From contig CAZSFD010000033.1 of the NCBI GenBank assembly GCA_964606085.1, positions 1 to 50,354 of the forward strand: 50,354 nt of DNA, written 5' to 3'. Source of the stretch: CAIQJJ01 sp964606085 (lineage in GTDB: Bacteria; Chloroflexota; Anaerolineae; Anaerolineales; UBA4823). The translations under genes and the position numbers were made by a program. A model generated the notes under the pieces. It made no database searches and was not told the origin of the DNA. It saw only the letters and a list, made by a program, of their open reading frames with translations. How positions within the stretch are numbered: position 1 is the stretch's first letter; each line of letters begins with the position of its first letter. This document shows positions 1 to 8,356 of the stretch, piece after piece.

Positions 1-1138
1 GGGTGTGCCGCCACAAGTCGTTGATCACGTGGGCGGCGTACAGGTGGCCGGTATCGGGCAGGTTCTGGATGTCGCGCACGGCATTGTCGCCGCGTTCCTG
101 GTCAATCTGCTCGATCCATTCGCTGTGATCGCTGGCTGAGACGTGCGGGAGTAACTGCGAGAGCGTCTCTTTCAGGCTGCCGACCAACGCCAGGTCTACT
201 TTAACGTTCTTGTTGATTTCCGATGTGTCAATTTCAAAGTGGATTTTCTTGGCCCCGGATGCGTAATTCTTCACATTGCCGGTCACGCGGTCATCGAAAC
301 GCATGCCCATCGCCAAAATCAGGTCGGATTCCTGGATGGCGTTGTTAACCCAGGCTTCGCCGTGCATGCCCATCATGCCCAGGTTGAGCGGGTGGGTCGC
401 CGGGAAAGCGCCAATCCCCAGGAGGGTGACGGCCACGGGGGTGCGCGTCTTCTCGGCGAATTCGCGCAGTTCAGCCATCGCGCCCGAAATCATCACGCCG
501 CGCCCGGCCAAAATGATCGGACGTTTAGCCTTCTGGATCATCTCGGCGGCCTGTTCCATGTCTTTCGTCAGCGGGCGGCGGTCGGGGCGGTAGCCAGGCA
601 GCTTGATCGGGCGGTCGTCATATTCCCACTCGATGGCGGCCTGCTGGGCGTCTTTGGCGATGTCAATCAGCACCGGGCCGGGGCGGCCTGTGCGGGCGAT
701 GTAGAACGCCTCGCGGATGACCTGGTTGATCTCACTCACATCGGTCACGAGGTAGTTGTGTTTGGTGATCGGCAGGGTGATGCCGGTCACGTCGGTTTCC
801 TGGAAGGCGTCGTAGCCGATCAGCTTGCTGGCTACCTGCCCGGTGATCGCCACCATCGGCGACGAATCCATGAAAGCGGTGGCAATGCCGGTGACGAGGT
901 TGGTCGCCCCTGGGCCAGATGTGGCCATGCACACCCCCACGCCGCCGCCCGCCCGCGAATAGGCGTCGGCCATGTGCGCCGCGCCTTGCTCGTGGCGCAC
1001 CAACACATGATGCACGTCCGGGTACTGCGGCAAAGCGTCATAAATGGGCAGGTTGGCCCCGCCGGGGTAACCAAACACCAGGTTGACCCCTTCTTTGATC
1101 AAACATTCCCAAAGGATTTGGGCGCCGGTTTTCTTCAT
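1..1138 (-). CDS. ilvB: acetolactate synthase large subunit, C-terminus cut by window edge
   Basis: Catalyses the first shared step of Ile/Val/Leu synthesis, condensing pyruvate with pyruvate or 2-oxobutyrate using thiamine diphosphate. About 379 codons are visible and the frame is open to the window edge, so roughly the last third (C-terminal TPP-binding domain) lies outside. The N-terminus shows the family's GYPGG motif (residues 23-27) and RHEQGAAH with the catalytic Glu at residue 50. This is followed by the ATSGPGATNLVTGIA stretch and a central FAD-type domain. The ATG at 1138 is preceded by GGAGGAAC, a strong ribosome site. It follows ilvD by 78 bp on the same strand, with an intergenic palindrome between them, so both are probably read from the attenuated promoter near 3.35 kb. 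Recognition is firm. Whether ilvN follows cannot be seen. Confidence 0.95.
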   Translation of the reverse strand, partial: MKKTGAQILWECLIKEGVNLVFGYPGGANLPIYDALPQYPDVHHVLVRHEQGAAHMADAYSRAGGGVGVCMATSGPGATNLVTGIATAFMDSSPMVAITGQVASKLIGYDAFQETDVTGITLPITKHNYLVTDVSEINQVIREAFYIARTGRPGPVLIDIAKDAQQAAIEWEYDDRPIKLPGYRPDRRPLTKDMEQAAEMIQKAKRPIILAGRGVMISGAMAELREFAEKTRTPVAVTLLGIGAFPATHPLNLGMMGMHGEAWVNNAIQESDLILAMGMRFDDRVTGNVKNYASGAKKIHFEIDTSEINKNVKVDLALVGSLKETLSQLLPHVSASDHSEWIEQIDQERGDNAVRDIQNLPDTGHLYAAHVINDLWRHT

Positions 1139-1165
1139 AATACCTGTTCCTCCAAAAAAATTGCT

Positions 1166-1225
1166 GATTTTTGATTGCTGAATGCTGATTGTGGTTTTCC
1201 AATCAGAAATCAGCAATCAAAAATC
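1166..1225. repeat. iterated-word palindrome between ilvD and ilvB
   Basis: Two 25-nt arms (1166-1190 and 1201-1225) are inverted copies with three mismatches around a 10-nt spacer. Each arm is itself made of repeats of a word close to 'TTGCTGATT'. The right arm overlaps the ilvD stop codon at 1217-1219. It has no proper U-tract on the minus strand, so it is not a convincing terminator inside the operon. It belongs to the palindrome family described in the findings. Confidence 0.75.
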
Positions 1226-2902
1226 TAAAATTGCTCCCGTATCGGCGCTGGTCACAAAATGCGAATAGCGCTTCAGCCATTTGCTGGTGGCCTGGGAGAC
1301 GAACGGCGGCAGGGCAGCCAGGCGAGCCTGGATTTCGCTGTCCGAAAGGCGCACGTTCAGTCTGCGGGCTTCGAGGTCAATCTCGATGATGTCACCTGCC
1401 TGCAGGGCGGCAATCGGCCCACGCGCCGCCGCTTCAGGCGAAACGTGGCCGATGCACGCGCCGCGTGTGCCGCCGGAGAAGCGCCCATCGGTGATCAGGG
1501 CCACCTTCTCGCCCAATCCCATGCCCATGATGGCGCTGGTGGGGCTGAGCATTTCCATCATGCCGGGGCCGCCTTTGGGGCCTTCGTAGCGGATCACCAC
1601 CACCTCGCCAGGCTGCACTTCGCCGGCCATAATGCCCGCCATGGCGCTATCGTGGCTTTCGTAGATGCGCGCCGGGCCAGTGAATTTACGCATCGAAGCG
1701 GCAACACCACCGGTCTTGATCACCGCACCCTGCGGGGCCAGGTTGCCAAACAAAATGGACAACCCACCTGTCGCGGAATGCGCCTGATCGAACCGGCGTA
1801 TCACCTCCGTATCCTTCACTTTAGCGTCTTGGATATTCTCGCCCAATGTCTTGCCTGTGACCGTGATGCGATCCAGGTGCAAGAGGGGCGAACCGTTTTT
1901 CTGCTGGTAGCCGTCGTTGGCTTCTTTCAAAATGGCGGGGATGCCGCCGGCGCGATGGACATCTTCCATGTGCCAGGTGCCCGCCGGGCTGACCTTGCAC
2001 AAATGCGGCACCTTGGCCGACACGGCATTGATGCGCTCCAACGAGTAGGGGATTTCGGCTTCGTTGGCAATTGCCAGGGCGTGCAGCACCGTGTTGGTCG
2101 AGCCGCCCATGGCCATATCGAGGGCGAAGGCATCGTCCATCGCTTCGGGGGTCACAATGTCGCGCGGGCGAATGTTCTTGGCAACAAGTTCCATAATCTG
2201 TGCGCCGGCGCGGCGGGCCAGGGCTTCGCGCTCCTCAGTTTTGGCGAGGGCCGAGCCATTGTAGGGCAGCGCCAGGCCGATGGCTTCCATCAGGCAGTTC
2301 ATGCTGTTGGCGGTGAACATGCCCGAGCAGGAGCCGCAGCTTGGGCAGCCGAAATCTTCGAGCATTTTCAGGCGGGCGGCGTCAATTTTGCCGGCCTGGT
2401 ACGCGCCCACGCCCTCGAAAACGGAGATCAAATCCACGGTCTCGCCGGTGGGGGTTTTGCCGGCCGCCATCGGCCCGCCCGAGACGAAGATGGCCGGGAC
2501 ATTGGTGCGCACGGCAGCCATCAACATGCCGGGGACGATCTTGTCGCAGTTGGGGATGCAGACCATGCCATCGAAGCAGTGGGCGTTGATCATCGTCTCG
2601 ACCGAGTCGGCGATCAATTCGCGGGAGGGCAGCGAGTAGCGCATGCCGATATGCCCCATGGCGATGCCATCATCCACGCCGATGGTGTTGAACTCGAACG
2701 GCACGCCGCCGGCCGCCCGCACGGCTTCTTTGACCAGCTTGCCAAATTCCTGCAAATGCACGTGGCCGGGGATGATGTCAATGTATGAATTGACGATGGC
2801 GATGAAGGGTTTGCCCATGTCGGCGTCGGTAACGCCAGTGGCCTTGAGTAATGAACGATGGGGGGCGCGTTCGACGCCTTTTTTGACCTGATCGGAGCGC
2901 AT
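1217..2902 (-). CDS. ilvD: dihydroxy-acid dehydratase
   Basis: Dehydrates 2,3-dihydroxy-isovalerate and 2,3-dihydroxy-3-methylvalerate to the keto acids of Val and Ile; an iron-sulfur enzyme of the cytoplasm. The 561-residue product has the family signatures CIPNCDKIVPGM (Cys119) and CPSCGSCSGMFTANSMNC (Cys186, Cys189, Cys192). The segment NSYIDIIPGHVHL has no cysteine, as in the E. coli enzyme, whereas the plant/actinobacterial [2Fe-2S] type has NEITPCN there. This suggests the oxygen-sensitive cluster type. I chose ATG 2902 because it begins the conserved N-terminus (MRSDQVKKGVERAPHRSLL) and follows AGGAAAGG; upstream in-frame residues are unlike the family. It is the first structural gene after the Ile/Leu/Val attenuator. 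Confidence 0.96.
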   Translation of the reverse strand: MRSDQVKKGVERAPHRSLLKATGVTDADMGKPFIAIVNSYIDIIPGHVHLQEFGKLVKEAVRAAGGVPFEFNTIGVDDGIAMGHIGMRYSLPSRELIADSVETMINAHCFDGMVCIPNCDKIVPGMLMAAVRTNVPAIFVSGGPMAAGKTPTGETVDLISVFEGVGAYQAGKIDAARLKMLEDFGCPSCGSCSGMFTANSMNCLMEAIGLALPYNGSALAKTEEREALARRAGAQIMELVAKNIRPRDIVTPEAMDDAFALDMAMGGSTNTVLHALAIANEAEIPYSLERINAVSAKVPHLCKVSPAGTWHMEDVHRAGGIPAILKEANDGYQQKNGSPLLHLDRITVTGKTLGENIQDAKVKDTEVIRRFDQAHSATGGLSILFGNLAPQGAVIKTGGVAASMRKFTGPARIYESHDSAMAGIMAGEVQPGEVVVIRYEGPKGGPGMMEMLSPTSAIMGMGLGEKVALITDGRFSGGTRGACIGHVSPEAAARGPIAALQAGDIIEIDLEARRLNVRLSDSEIQARLAALPPFVSQATSKWLKRYSHFVTSADTGAILDF

Positions 2903-2980
2903 AGGGTGTTTCCTTTCCTGGCTGATTGGTGACTTAATCATCGAGATTCGATAATCCGATATTGGTTCGATCAAAACAAA

Positions 2981-3033
2981 ATCGCCTTCCAGTATCATTC
3001 CCCGGTTTACTTTGGGGAGCGTTGGAAGGCGAT
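2981..3033 (-). terminator. second terminator-like hairpin in the ilv leader RNA
   Basis: Perfect 11-bp arms at 2981-2991 and 3023-3033 enclose an inner CCCC/GGGG helix (3000-3003 with 3014-3017). Read on the minus strand, the stem is followed by TTTTGTTTTG. It ends about 79 nt before the ilvD ATG, so transcripts from the leader promoter must cross it after the attenuator. It may be a second control point or an mRNA-stabilising hairpin. No alternative pairing partner was found by eye. Confidence 0.5.
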
Positions 3034-3170
3034 GGGGTCGCGAGGTGGATGTCTGCGCACGGATCACCCTGGCGGCTGGCTTGCATGGTGCGCGTGGCAG
3101 CGGCCGTAAACGGCGTGGCAAAAGGGGCGGTGGGGGGCGTGGAAGGGGTGATCATTGCGGCTAATCAACA

Positions 3171-3197
3171 AAAAAGCCGCCCGTTGGTTGGGCGGCT
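3171..3197 (-). terminator. ilv attenuator: intrinsic terminator
   Basis: Minus-strand hairpin with a 7-bp GC-rich stem (AGCCGCC/GGCGGCT, 3176-3182 with 3191-3197), an 8-nt loop and a TTTTTT tail (3171-3176). It lies 24 nt after the stop codon of the branched-chain leader peptide and about 270 nt before ilvD. A terminator placed inside the 5' leader of ilvD, not after a gene, indicates conditional read-through. Confidence 0.85.
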
Positions 3198-3252
3198 CGT
3201 GTTTTTGCTTCTTTGTCTGGCTTATTTTGCCTTGACCGTTGCCTGCCCAACC
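3186..3252 (-). promoter_or_regulatory. ilv antiterminator pairing (3245-3252 with 3186-3193)
   Basis: On the minus strand GGTTGGGC (3252 to 3245), lying within codons 25-28 of the leader peptide, is the exact reverse complement of GCCCAACC (3193 to 3186), which forms the end of the 5' arm plus loop of the terminator. The two helices cannot coexist. If a ribosome stalls in the Ile/Leu/Val run (codons 8-20), this segment is free to pair and open the terminator. If translation proceeds through codons 25-28, it is masked and the terminator forms. The pairing is read from sequence; the mechanism is inferred from known amino-acid attenuators. Confidence 0.75.
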
Positions 3253-3326
3253 GAAAACTGGCTCTCAATAACAAGAACCACAAGGGCGAGGACAATAATC
3301 AGGATGAACAAACCGTTGAAGAACAT
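3222..3326 (-). CDS. ilv leader peptide, 34 residues, rich in Ile/Leu/Val
   Basis: A 34-codon reading frame starts at ATG 3326, with GGAG nine bases upstream, and ends in TAA at 3222-3224. Residues 8-20 read ILIIVLALVVLVI: four Ile, four Leu, four Val and one Ala. The peptide ends shortly before an intrinsic terminator and the whole unit precedes ilvD-ilvB. By analogy with IlvL-type leaders it should sense charged tRNAs for branched-chain amino acids. A hydrophobic microprotein with a membrane helix is the alternative. The terminator and the complementary 8-mer inside its codons argue for an attenuator peptide. No gene name is given because the sequence is not homologous by eye to a named leader. 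Confidence 0.85.
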   Translation of the reverse strand: MFFNGLFILIIVLALVVLVIESQFSVGQATVKAK

Positions 3327-3353
3327 GAAATTTATCTCCGAAAAACCTTGTTA

Positions 3354-3359
3354 TTTATA
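3354..3359 (-). promoter_or_regulatory. probable -10 of the ilv leader promoter
   Basis: TATAAA on the minus strand, 27 nt upstream of the leader ATG, leaving a short 5' UTR that contains the GGAG ribosome site. A weak -35 (ACGACA) lies about 17 bp upstream. The region 3330-3467 must hold both this promoter and the divergent one for the lyase gene. Confidence 0.45.
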
Positions 3360-3451
3360 TGCGATCTTGATGCAAATGTCGTTGGCAGAAGTGGCGAAAA
3401 TCTAACACGATTTTTGTGCAGAATACAGAAGCAAAAACTCGAAAACCAGCA

Positions 3452-3460
3452 TGGTAGAAT
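3452..3460 (+). promoter_or_regulatory. extended -10 directly before a GTG start
   Basis: TGG-TAGAAT (TGn extension plus TAGAAT at 3455-3460) ends seven bases before the GTG at 3468, where no Shine-Dalgarno sequence is visible. Transcription would start at or within a base or two of the start codon, predicting a leaderless message. Confidence 0.5.
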
Positions 3461-3467
3461 CAGTTCT

Positions 3468-5450
3468 GTGAAAGCCCTGGAAAAATTATCTCTCGCTTTT
3501 TTGGCCCTGCGTGAACTTGGCCCCCAACAGGTGGGGCTTTTTTTGCTTTATAAAGCCGGGTTGTACACGGGCCTATTTCGGCGTAGGCAAAGTGTTGTTT
3601 CAGGAAAAACGCCTCGCATGGTGCAGCCCCTGTTTGAGTTTCCGAATGCTTCAACTTTAAGAGCTTGCATCGGTCAAGATGGCTTGACCCAACTCATCGA
3701 ACATGCCAATGAAATTGTCAACAAACGGGTGCGCCTTTTTGGCGGAGATGCCGTACCACTGGACATCTCTCAGCCAGACAACCTGCCCCATTGGACAACC
3801 TACGAAATATCAAACGTCCACCCTGCTGATATCAAGTTGATATGGGAACCCGCACGCTTTGGTTGGGTTTTCACCCTGGGCAGGGCATATTACCTCAGCC
3901 GTGACGAACGTTACCCGCAAGTTTTCTGGCTCTTTCTGGAAGAATTTTGGGAAGATAACCCGATCAACCGGGGGCCGAACTGGATTTCAGCCCAGGAAGT
4001 GGCCTTTCGCCTGATGGCGCTCGTTTTTGCCGGGCAGGTGTTTGCCCGCTCGATTTACACCACCCCCGAAAAGATGGCTCGGTTGAGCGCTTCGGTGGCG
4101 GCACATGCCGAACGCATCCCCCCAACGATGATCTATGCGCGCGCCCAGAACAACAATCACCTGCTCAGCGAAGCCGCAGGATTGCTCACCGCTGCCTCAG
4201 CCCTGCCCACGCATCCAAGTGCTTCACGCTGGGCCAGGTTAGGTTGGAAGTGGTTCAACCGCGGCATCGAAACGCAAATTGCCGCGGATGGCGCGTACGT
4301 GCAGCATAGCACCAATTATCATCGCCTGATGCTGCAACTGGCCTTATGGGTCAACCACATTCATAAAGCTACAAACGGAAAACTCAGCCAGGCAGCCATC
4401 GGCAACTTGCAACGTGCCACACAATGGCTACTGGCCCTTCTGGACTCGACATCTGGGCGTGTACCCAACCTGGGGCCTAATGACGGCGCCTATATTTTCC
4501 CTTTTACCAATTGTCCCTTTGACGATTATCGCCCGGTGGGTCAGGCCGCTTCGCAGATATTTTTAGGGCAACAGGCCATTGAACCTGGCCCGTGGGATGA
4601 AATGACATTATGGCTAGGCGGGGGATCAAATGGTATAGACAATAATATAAACTCTGCCGGGCGCACATCGCACATCATCCGCCACCCCGTACTCAATTCG
4701 TGGGCATATCTACGTTCCGAAAAGTACACATCGCGTCCTGGTCACGCCGATCAACTCCATCTCGATTTATGGTGGCAGGGTTTGAATGTGGCGATGGATG
4801 CTGGCACCTATCTCTATAACGCTCACGCTCCCTGGGATAACCGCCTGAGCAGCGCACTCGTCCACAACACTGTAACCGTGAATGGACAGGATCAAATGAA
4901 TCGGGTCGGAAAATTTCTCTACTTGGATTGGGCACAAGCAGAAATCAGGCCCGTTGCATCCGATGATGCGACCGGTTTGGTGGCTCGACACAACGGCTAT
5001 CGCCGGCTGGGGATTTCGCATCAACGTACCGTTCGAGCAGAGGCAGGTGATCGTTGGCTTGTGGAAGATTTGATGTTACCCGATGAGAAAGTCAAATCTG
5101 AAAATCCACAACCCGTAACTTGCACATTACACTGGCTATTACCCGATTGGCCGTACGAATTGCAGATTGCCTATAATCGGATACGCATCCAATCTTCGTA
5201 TGGATGGATATCCATTCAGGTAGGGGCAGAACACGAGGATGCGCGTCCAATGCGCAATCATCTTCAACTTATTCGGGCCGGGCAGGTAATCTATGGGACA
5301 GGCAACTTCTCCCCCATCCTGGGGTGGTATTCGCCAATGTATGGCTATAAATCCCCAGCATTATCTTTTCGATACGAACTTACCACGACCTTGCCCTTAC
5401 GGTTTGTGACTGATTGGCGCTTTCCCGATAAACAGGAAAATTTAGCATGA
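3468..5450 (+). CDS. heparinase II/III-family polysaccharide lyase-like protein
   Basis: A 660-residue protein with the two-part layout of the family. The N-terminal helical toroid (about residues 1-330) carries the motifs NNNHLLSEAAGL and HSTNYHRL. The C-terminal beta-sandwich carries a conserved block reading GHADQLHLDLWWQG, DAGTYLYNAHAPWDN and HNTVTVNGQDQ. Family members cleave uronic-acid polysaccharides such as heparin or alginate by beta-elimination. Several are found in exopolysaccharide clusters, where they probably trim the polymer. No signal peptide is obvious. I chose GTG 3468: the frame is open further upstream, but that stretch runs antisense to the ilv leader, and 3468 follows a -10-like hexamer. 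Its stop overlaps the NUDIX start (ATGA). Substrate unknown. Confidence 0.88.
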   Translation: MKALEKLSLAFLALRELGPQQVGLFLLYKAGLYTGLFRRRQSVVSGKTPRMVQPLFEFPNASTLRACIGQDGLTQLIEHANEIVNKRVRLFGGDAVPLDISQPDNLPHWTTYEISNVHPADIKLIWEPARFGWVFTLGRAYYLSRDERYPQVFWLFLEEFWEDNPINRGPNWISAQEVAFRLMALVFAGQVFARSIYTTPEKMARLSASVAAHAERIPPTMIYARAQNNNHLLSEAAGLLTAASALPTHPSASRWARLGWKWFNRGIETQIAADGAYVQHSTNYHRLMLQLALWVNHIHKATNGKLSQAAIGNLQRATQWLLALLDSTSGRVPNLGPNDGAYIFPFTNCPFDDYRPVGQAASQIFLGQQAIEPGPWDEMTLWLGGGSNGIDNNINSAGRTSHIIRHPVLNSWAYLRSEKYTSRPGHADQLHLDLWWQGLNVAMDAGTYLYNAHAPWDNRLSSALVHNTVTVNGQDQMNRVGKFLYLDWAQAEIRPVASDDATGLVARHNGYRRLGISHQRTVRAEAGDRWLVEDLMLPDEKVKSENPQPVTCTLHWLLPDWPYELQIAYNRIRIQSSYGWISIQVGAEHEDARPMRNHLQLIRAGQVIYGTGNFSPILGWYSPMYGYKSPALSFRYELTTTLPLRFVTDWRFPDKQENLA

Positions 5451-5899
5451 CTCGTCTGCGAGCCGCTGGCATTGTTATTCAGAATGATCGTATAGCGCTC
5501 ATCGAGCGCCGCAGACAAGATCGGCATTATTTCGTTTTTCCAGGGGGTGGCCTAGAAAATGACGAAAGCCCTGAAGATGCTGTGGTGCGTGAAGTGAAAG
5601 AAGAACTTGGGCTATGTGTTCAGGTACATCGGTTGGTCGTAGAAGTTTGGTATCGCCAAACGCCACATTACTATTACCTGGTGGATATCCTGGGTGGTGA
5701 ATTTGGCTCAGGGCATGGCGAAGAGTACACAGACCCATTCGATCCCTGGGTTGGAACTTACCTGCCTGTTTGGCTGCCGATTGCACAATTGCACGAAAAC
5801 CCCGTATTACCAAGCCCTGTCGCACAATGGGTGATGGCATGTCATCCTGATTCCTGGCCAATCCATCCCCATCGGATTATTGATCCACCAGCCGATTGA
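5447..5899 (+). CDS. NUDIX hydrolase
   Basis: 150 residues with a complete Nudix box, from GGGLENDESPEDA to REVKEELGL (pattern GX5EX7REUXEEXGU), the metal and diphosphate site that hydrolyses nucleoside diphosphate-linked compounds. It begins inside the stop of the lyase gene (4-nt overlap), which implies translational coupling. Sitting between a lyase and a glycosyltransferase it could act on a nucleotide sugar or clean up damaged nucleotides; sequence alone does not decide. Confidence 0.9.
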   Translation: MTRLRAAGIVIQNDRIALIERRRQDRHYFVFPGGGLENDESPEDAVVREVKEELGLCVQVHRLVVEVWYRQTPHYYYLVDILGGEFGSGHGEEYTDPFDPWVGTYLPVWLPIAQLHENPVLPSPVAQWVMACHPDSWPIHPHRIIDPPAD

Positions 5900-5900
5900 T

Positions 5901-7112
5901 ATGCACATTCTACTGATCCATCAAGCATTTGCCGCTCTCGATGAGCCGGGCGGCACACGCCATCACGAGTTAGCGCGCTTTCTGGCTGAAAAGGGACATC
6001 GCGTTACGATTATTGCCAGTCCGATCAGCTATCTTACCGGTACTACCCGGCAAGATAGCGAAGCATCCACCGGTGAGGAGCCAGGTATTACAATCCGTCG
6101 GGTATATACATACCCGGCATTGCACAAAAGTTTTATTCATCGAGTGATTAGTTTCGTCAGTTTTATGGTTTCATCTTTTATGGCGGGGTTACAGGTCAGC
6201 GATATTGATCTTGTTTGGGGTACTTCACCGCCTATTTTTCAAGGTTTGACCAGTTGGGCCGTGGCAAAATTCAAAGGTGCGCCTTTCTTTTTCGAAGTGC
6301 GCGATTTATGGCCCGATTTTGCCATTCAGGTTGGTGTATTGCAAAATTCATGGTTGATTCGCGCCTCATTCTGGTTAGAACGCTTTCTCTATCAACAGGC
6401 CAGGCATGTAATGGTTAATTCGCCTGGCTATGTGGCGCACGTTCAGCAACGGGGCGCCAGGCAGGTAGCCTTAATCCCAAATGGTGCAGATGCAACGATG
6501 TTTGATCCCGCCGATGACGGACATGATTTCCGTCAAAAGCATCACATCGAAGGAAAGTTTATTGCGCTCTATGCTGGTGCTCATGGAGTATCCAACGATC
6601 TTGGCACACTGCTTGAAGCAGCCGAACTGCTCAACGACGACCCAAACATTGTGATTGTTTTGCTTGGCGATGGCAAAGAAAAACCTGCCCTGGTAAAAAA
6701 GGCAACAGCGATGGGTCTGCAAAATGTGATCTTCTTGCCACCGATAGCGAAGAATGAAATGTCGGGAGCGCTGGCGGCCAGTAATGCCTGCATTGCTATT
6801 TTGAAACCGATTCCCCTGTACGCCACGACCTATCCAAATAAAGTGTTCGATTACATGGCTGCCGGTCGTCCGGTGGTACTGGCAATAGATGGTTTCATCC
6901 GCCAGGTGATTGATGAAGCGCAGGCTGGGCTGTTTGTCAACCCAGGTGAGCCAGAAGCCCTCGCAAATGCTATTCGCCAGTTGGCAGCCGATCCACAAAC
7001 TGCTCAGAACATGGGTATTCGTGGCCGCCGGGTTGTCATGGAACAATTTGATCGATCTGCCCTGGCTCAACGGTTAGAAATCTTGCTTCAGGAGCTAATT
7101 CAACGAAAGTGA
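5901..7112 (+). CDS. glycosyltransferase family 4 (WbuB-like)
   Basis: 403 residues with a GT-B fold layout. The N-terminus MHILLIHQAFAALDEPGGTRHHE binds acceptor. The linker NSPGYVAHVQQRGARQVALIPNG leads into the C-terminal nucleotide-sugar domain. That domain has the E-x7-E-like region FDYMAAGRPVVLAIDG followed by EAQAGLFVNPGEPEAL. Such enzymes add a sugar to a lipid-linked or growing cell-surface polysaccharide at the cytoplasmic membrane face. ATG 5901 is one base after the NUDIX stop; an in-frame ATG at 5880 would overlap it. The donor sugar cannot be assigned. Confidence 0.9.
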   Translation: MHILLIHQAFAALDEPGGTRHHELARFLAEKGHRVTIIASPISYLTGTTRQDSEASTGEEPGITIRRVYTYPALHKSFIHRVISFVSFMVSSFMAGLQVSDIDLVWGTSPPIFQGLTSWAVAKFKGAPFFFEVRDLWPDFAIQVGVLQNSWLIRASFWLERFLYQQARHVMVNSPGYVAHVQQRGARQVALIPNGADATMFDPADDGHDFRQKHHIEGKFIALYAGAHGVSNDLGTLLEAAELLNDDPNIVIVLLGDGKEKPALVKKATAMGLQNVIFLPPIAKNEMSGALAASNACIAILKPIPLYATTYPNKVFDYMAAGRPVVLAIDGFIRQVIDEAQAGLFVNPGEPEALANAIRQLAADPQTAQNMGIRGRRVVMEQFDRSALAQRLEILLQELIQRK

Positions 7113-8356
7113 ACATGGAAAATTCATCTTATACCCCGCTTCAACGCCAAAATTTTCGTAATGTGCGCATTGATGCCATTGGGGTGGGGTTATCCGCTGC
7201 CGCCGCGCCGTTTTTACCTGTATTTCTTACTCGTCTAGGCGCTTCCAGCTTACAAATTGGCCTTTTATCAGCCATGCCAGGGATTACTGGCTTACTCCTG
7301 GCGATCCCCATCGGACGATTTTTACAAACTCGGAGGGACATCATTCCGTGGTTTAGTCTTGCGCGCCTGTTGGTTATCTCGTGTTATGCGCTGACAGGAT
7401 TAATTACCATTGTGGTACCCGAGGATATGGCAATCAATGCCATCCTGGTTATTTGGGCTTTTGCTACCTTACCACAAACGATTGTGGCGGTTGCTTTTAC
7501 CGTGGTGATGAGCGCGGTTGCAGGCCCAACGCATCGCTATGATCTGATGAGCAGCCGCTGGTCCATTCTTGGTCTGACTTCGGCGATCACAGCAACCCTG
7601 GCCGGGCAGGTGCTGGTGCGGATTGCATTTCCGTTGAATTACCAGGTAGTGTTTTTTGGCCTTTCGATTGGGGGGTTGATCAGTTTTATTTTTTCTAGCC
7701 GAATCAGCTTACCTGCTCATGAACCTCGCGGACTAGAAATCAGCCATTCTTTCCGACAAACCATTTCAAATTACATTACACTGATACGCAGTCATCCTGC
7801 CTTTAGTTGGTTTGTGGGAAAGCGTTTTGTCTTTCTATTTGGGGTTTCGTTTGCGGCACCGTTATTCCCACTTTATTTTGTACGAGAAGTGCACGCACCC
7901 GATTCGTGGATTGGCATCATTAACACAGCATCTACCGTGGTCATGTTGATTGGCTACGCGTTTTGGCCACGCTTAAGCCGGAAAAAAGGGCCAAGCCTGG
8001 TTTTGTTGTTGACAACCCTGGGGGTTGCCGTTCATCCGGCTCTCGTTGCAAGCACAACCCAAATTCAGGTGATTGTCATCTTTGCCATGCTGGCTGGGGT
8101 ATTTCAAGCTGGTTTAGACCTGGTGTTCTTTGATGAATTGATGAAGACGGTACCGGAGGATTACAGCGCTACGTTTGTCTCAATCGCTCAGAGCCTACAA
8201 CACCTTTCGGCCATTCTAGCCCCCCTTGCTGGCACATACCTGGTTGATCACATTGGGTTAGCGGCAGCTTTATTGCTCGGTGCAATCATTCGACTGGCAG
8301 GCTTTGGGTTATTTTTCTGGAATCCACGCATCGAGTATAATCGGCCACATGCGTAA
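7109..8356 (+). CDS. MFS transporter, 12 predicted membrane helices
   Basis: 415 residues, nearly all hydrophobic helices, with an N-terminal GLSAAAAPFLPVFLTRLGAS segment and a basic loop (GRFLQTRRD) after helix 2, typical of the major facilitator superfamily. It may start at GTG 7109, overlapping the glycosyltransferase stop, or at ATG 7115; AGGAG lies at 7090-7094, which fits GTG better. No substrate can be named. Its place between a glycosyltransferase and a sortase suggests envelope-related export. Confidence 0.85.
   Translation: MNMENSSYTPLQRQNFRNVRIDAIGVGLSAAAAPFLPVFLTRLGASSLQIGLLSAMPGITGLLLAIPIGRFLQTRRDIIPWFSLARLLVISCYALTGLITIVVPEDMAINAILVIWAFATLPQTIVAVAFTVVMSAVAGPTHRYDLMSSRWSILGLTSAITATLAGQVLVRIAFPLNYQVVFFGLSIGGLISFIFSSRISLPAHEPRGLEISHSFRQTISNYITLIRSHPAFSWFVGKRFVFLFGVSFAAPLFPLYFVREVHAPDSWIGIINTASTVVMLIGYAFWPRLSRKKGPSLVLLLTTLGVAVHPALVASTTQIQVIVIFAMLAGVFQAGLDLVFFDELMKTVPEDYSATFVSIAQSLQHLSAILAPLAGTYLVDHIGLAAALLLGAIIRLAGFGLFFWNPRIEYNRPHA

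Noticed and set aside
1259..2788. A 509-codon plus-strand frame opposite ilvD
   Set aside because: His/Ala/Gly-rich translation typical of the antisense of a GC-rich gene; no ribosome site or domain.
2934..3155. A 73-codon minus-strand frame between the ilv attenuator and ilvD, with a Thr-rich start (MITPSTPPTAPF)
   Set aside because: No ribosome site, and it runs through the second hairpin instead of stopping before it. The composition looks like random GC-rich sequence. A role as a second leader peptide cannot be excluded but is not supported.
3213..3467. N-terminal extension of the heparinase-like protein
   Set aside because: The stretch is antisense to the ilv leader peptide and its promoter, has low family resemblance, and a better start with an adjacent -10 exists at GTG 3468.
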